Below are positions 60,801 through 64,000 of a DNA stretch of 64,000 nucleotides, piece by piece (positions within the stretch are counted from its first letter, which is position 1; each line of letters opens with the position of its first letter). The notes beneath the pieces are model-generated. The model ran no database searches. It was not told the DNA's origin and saw only the letters and a program-made list of their open reading frames with translations. A program made the position numbers and the translations under genes. Origin of the DNA: Holacanthus passer (taxonomy: Eukaryota; Chordata; Actinopteri; Pomacanthidae); the NCBI GenBank assembly GCA_025331565.1, contig JAFREQ010000025.1:558001-622000 (forward strand), read 5' to 3'.

Positions 60801-60822
60801 TCTCTTCTTCCTCTTTCCCTCT
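60801..60822 (+). promoter_or_regulatory. rpl36a 5' TOP pyrimidine tract / transcription start
   Basis: TCTCTTCTTCCTCTTTCCCTCT is an uninterrupted pyrimidine run 17 bases before the start codon. Ribosomal protein mRNAs begin at a C inside such a tract, which places them under mTOR-dependent translational control. Confidence 0.75.
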
Positions 60823-60838
60823 GCATCGGGTCGCAGCC

Positions 60839-63800
60839 ATGGTATGAAATTATGACACGGATACGTTTTAAAGAATCAAAGTCAATCTTGCCGATTAAAG
60901 AATAAATTTTGCCTGTAGTTAACTTTAGTATGTCGACAATGTTTTGATGCAAGCAACGATGTTAATATTAGACATCTTGTGTCTATTTTATGATGTGAAA
61001 TGATGGTTTAGCAAAGCTTGTGGTGAAACGCTGCTGCTGGGTTTTCATGCACGTCAGCCGGCCTTTATTTTAAAGAGAGAGAAAGTTAAATGTCAGTCAA
61101 AATAACTGTTATGGCAAAAACAGCCCTTTTAGTTTTTTATATTGTTGCAGCTTCACATGTTTACACCCTCGTTTCTCATTGAATACATGTTGAATAGCCG
61201 CAATGCTAACAGTTTGTTAGCTGCCTTCACCCAGACCGCGGCGCTGTCAGTTAAAATGATTAAAACGAGCTTATGTAGCTGCTTCTATTAACAGCAAGCT
61301 TTAAAATGTGTTTGTGAGAAGGTATCAACCGTGTTTGAACTTTGAGTCTCGTTGTGCTCTGCTTATAAGTAGCTAATGTGTTGAATTAACTAATCGTATG
61401 CAGTCGTGGTTTAAGACTCAGTGGCCTTTTCTGTTTTATTCACTAGCTAGATAGAACGTGAAATGCTTAACCACCAGTTGTATTGGAAATATGTTCATAG
61501 TTTATCTTTGTTGACCAGGTGAACGTCCCGAAGACCCGCAGGACCTACTGCAAGAAGTGCAAGAAGCACCAACCCCACAAAGTTACCCAGTACAAGAAGG
61601 GAAAGGATTCCCTCTATGCACAGGGTAAATCATTCTTCATATATGAAATGAACTGAAATTAATGACTTGTATCATTATGTGTAGCTGAACTGAATATATT
61701 CTGCAGGTAAGAGGAGATACGACAGAAAGCAGTGCGGGTATGGTGGTCAAACGAAGCCCATCTTCCGAAAGAAGGTACGCTCAGCTGTAAAGTGCTGTTT
61801 GACCTATTATGTCAAGTATTGCTCCAGATCAGACTCAATGACCTACTGTCTTTTCAGGCCAAGACTACAAAGAAAATTGTGTTGAGGCTTGAGTGTGTGG
61901 AGCCCAACTGCAGATCCAAGAGAATGCTGGCCATCAAGAGATGCAAGCACTTCGAGTTGGGTGGTGACAAGAAGAGAAAGGTAGGAATTGTTGAAGTCAT
62001 TTTATTTAGTAATGTCTGCATGTGCATTCCCACAGGACACTATTTCACTGGGACTTTACAGAATGCTTTAATGGTTTCTGAATTGTATAGTTTGATGCCT
62101 CAGGTCAATCTATGTAGTGCACCCCCAAATAACTTTAATCCTCTTTGGTTAAACTATGCGCTCTAGTATAGGAAAGGTTTTCTCACTTAAACTCACTATA
62201 GAAGGAAGTAAATGGATATCATATGCTGTACCTCTGACTACTATTCATCAAAATGAAACAGTCTAGTCTATAATCAAGTCACATGTTGACAGTTTACTTT
62301 AAAAAAAGAGAAGAAAAAGCTTATTTAATTAAATTTGTGGCTGCTGCAAAATAATCCAGAAAACTTGCTCTCTGTGTTAAATTTTGATATGTTTGGCTGA
62401 AGTGTAATACTGGTAAAATATCAACGAAATGTGTAATCCTTGGGCATTGTAACTGGTTTAAGCAGCACACCGGTAGAGACAGCACAATTATATCAGTGTT
62501 CTTCTACAGCATAGCATTAATTTGGATTTTATTAAACACAACTTACTGCTTGTTAACCACTGAGTTTACAGTTTTTATGCTTAAAAAGTTTCCACACGTA
62601 GATGGAGTTAAAGAAATTGACAAGACTAAAGAGGCAGGAAGAATTTGAGGAAACAGGTTTGAATATGAGGAATGACAATGTTCACGAAGTCTGACAATAG
62701 TGGCTATCAAATTTCATTCTACAATGAGAAGTTGTTGATAATGCCAGTCATAATACTTTATTTTACATACATTTTGACCAGGCCACATTTTGCTGTGAAT
62801 AGTAGAGGATTCAAGAGTTATTGTTTTTTTTTTTTTTTTTTTTGTTTTGGGTGAAATGCCAAACTAAGAGGCATGTGGTGTTGAATTTGGCTGCATTATG
62901 CAGTGGTACACATTTCATAACTGCACATATGAGGAGACATATCTGAACAATAATGTAAAATCCACTGTAGCTCTTGAACTATTTTGCAAGCCTGTTTTGT
63001 TGCGCATTTTAGTATGTAGCCATGTTATGTCACCTCTTGTATATTGTGGGAGGAAACTGATCTTGTGATATTGATCAAGTTGCCCAAAGTATGTGTGGTT
63101 CACAATGTGGTATTTTCACATCAAGTCAATACAACAGTAACATGTATAATGCTGAAGGGCTGAACAATTAAATCAAAATATTATCCAAGTCGCAGTATGG
63201 ATGAGAGCAGTATAACTTTCAATGAAAATGAAATGCAAAAATTGCCCCAATTGGCTGCGTCTTTCTGGCTGGCTTGCTTTCTGATGCTGCATTTGTTATA
63301 TTAATAAAAATTTAGTTGAAGTGGTTTATAACTCTTAATCCATAAATCCTAGTGAATTGATGGTAGGATATAAGGAGTCAAGTAAGAACATAATTCCATG
63401 GAAAATTGGGTCTTAATTTGGTGCAGCTGTGATTCCTATAGCAATTAATACTAAAATGCAAAACCAAGAACCATTGCTAAGCCATTACCTCACAGTCCCA
63501 CAGAGGAACACAGAAAAATGTGCTCATAAAAAAGTGTAATTTCTAGTTCCCTTTAAAAGTAATTTACCAAGGTTAAGTTTGTGAGCTTGTGTTGGCTCCT
63601 GTTCTTTAACAATGAGGGAGATTTACAAGATGAAAGGACAACAGTTTTATAACATGGTAGCATATATGTGTAACTACAACATTCACCTACAATGTTCAGA
63701 TCAGAGTAAGAAGTTGTATGTGATAGGACTCTGCTTGATGTGGGGTTAAGCCAATAAATCTTAAAACCTGTTCATCAAATTGTTTAAAAAAACATCTTTA

Positions 63801-63969
63801 TTTGAAAACAATACAAAATTTCATAATCATCAGATTATAAATTCTCAGTCAGTTTCAGCATTCAAAATGAACCATGCATGATTGATACATAAATGTTTAA
63901 CTCTGCTTGAGCATTATTTTAATTTGTTTTTCATCTGTTCTCTTACAGGGCCAGGTCATCCAGTTCTAA
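60839..63969 (+). CDS. rpl36a: 60S ribosomal protein eL42 (L36a/L44)
   Basis: Component of the large cytosolic ribosomal subunit near the E site. Exons: 60839-60841 (only the ATG), 61519-61624, 61707-61774, 61858-61980 and 63949-63969, giving 106 aa, the same length as human RPL36A. The sequence MVNVPKTRRTYCKKCKKHQ and the zinc-ribbon cysteines (CKKC near the start, LECVEPNC and KRCKH later) fit eL42. The C-terminus is KGQVIQF. A few residues differ from human (Tyr for Phe in RTY, Lys for Gly in CKKCKKH, Cys for Ser in KQCGYGG). The ATG-only first exon follows a TOP tract, typical for ribosomal protein genes. The 3' UTR continues beyond the window. Confidence 0.97.
61981..63948 (+). other. 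Long last intron of rpl36a
   Basis: About 1.97 kb of AT-rich sequence with a poly(T) run at 62824-62843. I looked for C/D-box and H/ACA snoRNA signatures, which often sit in ribosomal protein introns, and saw no convincing one. Confidence 0.6.
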
Positions 63970-64000
63970 ACTGTGGCTCAAGGTTTCTGGAGGAAGTTGT

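Noticed and set aside
61981..63948. snoRNA in the rpl36a intron
   Set aside because: A few isolated C-box-like words occur, but no C/D or H/ACA set with proper spacing and terminal stem.

Overview
The window is nuclear DNA from a bony fish, most likely a percomorph teleost. It is AT-rich, intron-dense vertebrate sequence with GT-AG introns. It carries several dispersed repeats typical of percomorph genomes, and the proteins are clearly vertebrate. No prokaryotic, CRISPR or phage features are present. Exons were placed by reading conserved protein segments and requiring splice sites and reading phase to agree; every multi-exon model below closes in frame.

Layout from left to right: (1) 627-12952 (+), the 3' two thirds of an ABCC5-type ABC transporter, with its 5' exons beyond the left edge. 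(2) 15277-16500, a locus-specific tandem repeat running up to the next promoter. (3) 16602-39904 (+), a complete 43-coding-exon med12, whose intron 3 contains an unexplained spliced open frame with its own poly(A) signal. (4) 40783-43106 (-), mars2, tail-to-tail with med12. (5) 44889-48121 (+), a NIPA2-type magnesium transporter, head-to-head with mars2. (6) 49386-50295 (-), timm8a, tail-to-tail with the NIPA gene. (7) 51069-56544 (-), btk, with a probable noncoding first exon near 60253-60400. (8) 60839-63969 (+), rpl36a, whose stop codon lies 31 bases from the right edge.

The timm8a-btk-rpl36a order and orientations match human Xq22, which is strong support for btk over other Tec kinases. 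In this fish the block is joined to med12, which is on Xq13 in human. The genes are mostly unrelated housekeeping units (Mediator kinase module, mitochondrial translation and import, ribosome, Mg2+ transport) plus one haematopoietic kinase, so the arrangement reflects synteny and not a pathway.

The best candidates for something undescribed are the orphan exon pair inside med12 intron 3 together with the repeat array carrying copies of its tail (15.3-16.5 kb and 19.2-19.6 kb), a GC-AG intron in med12, and a set of CTCF-like motifs whose orientation diverges between the NIPA gene and rpl36a.
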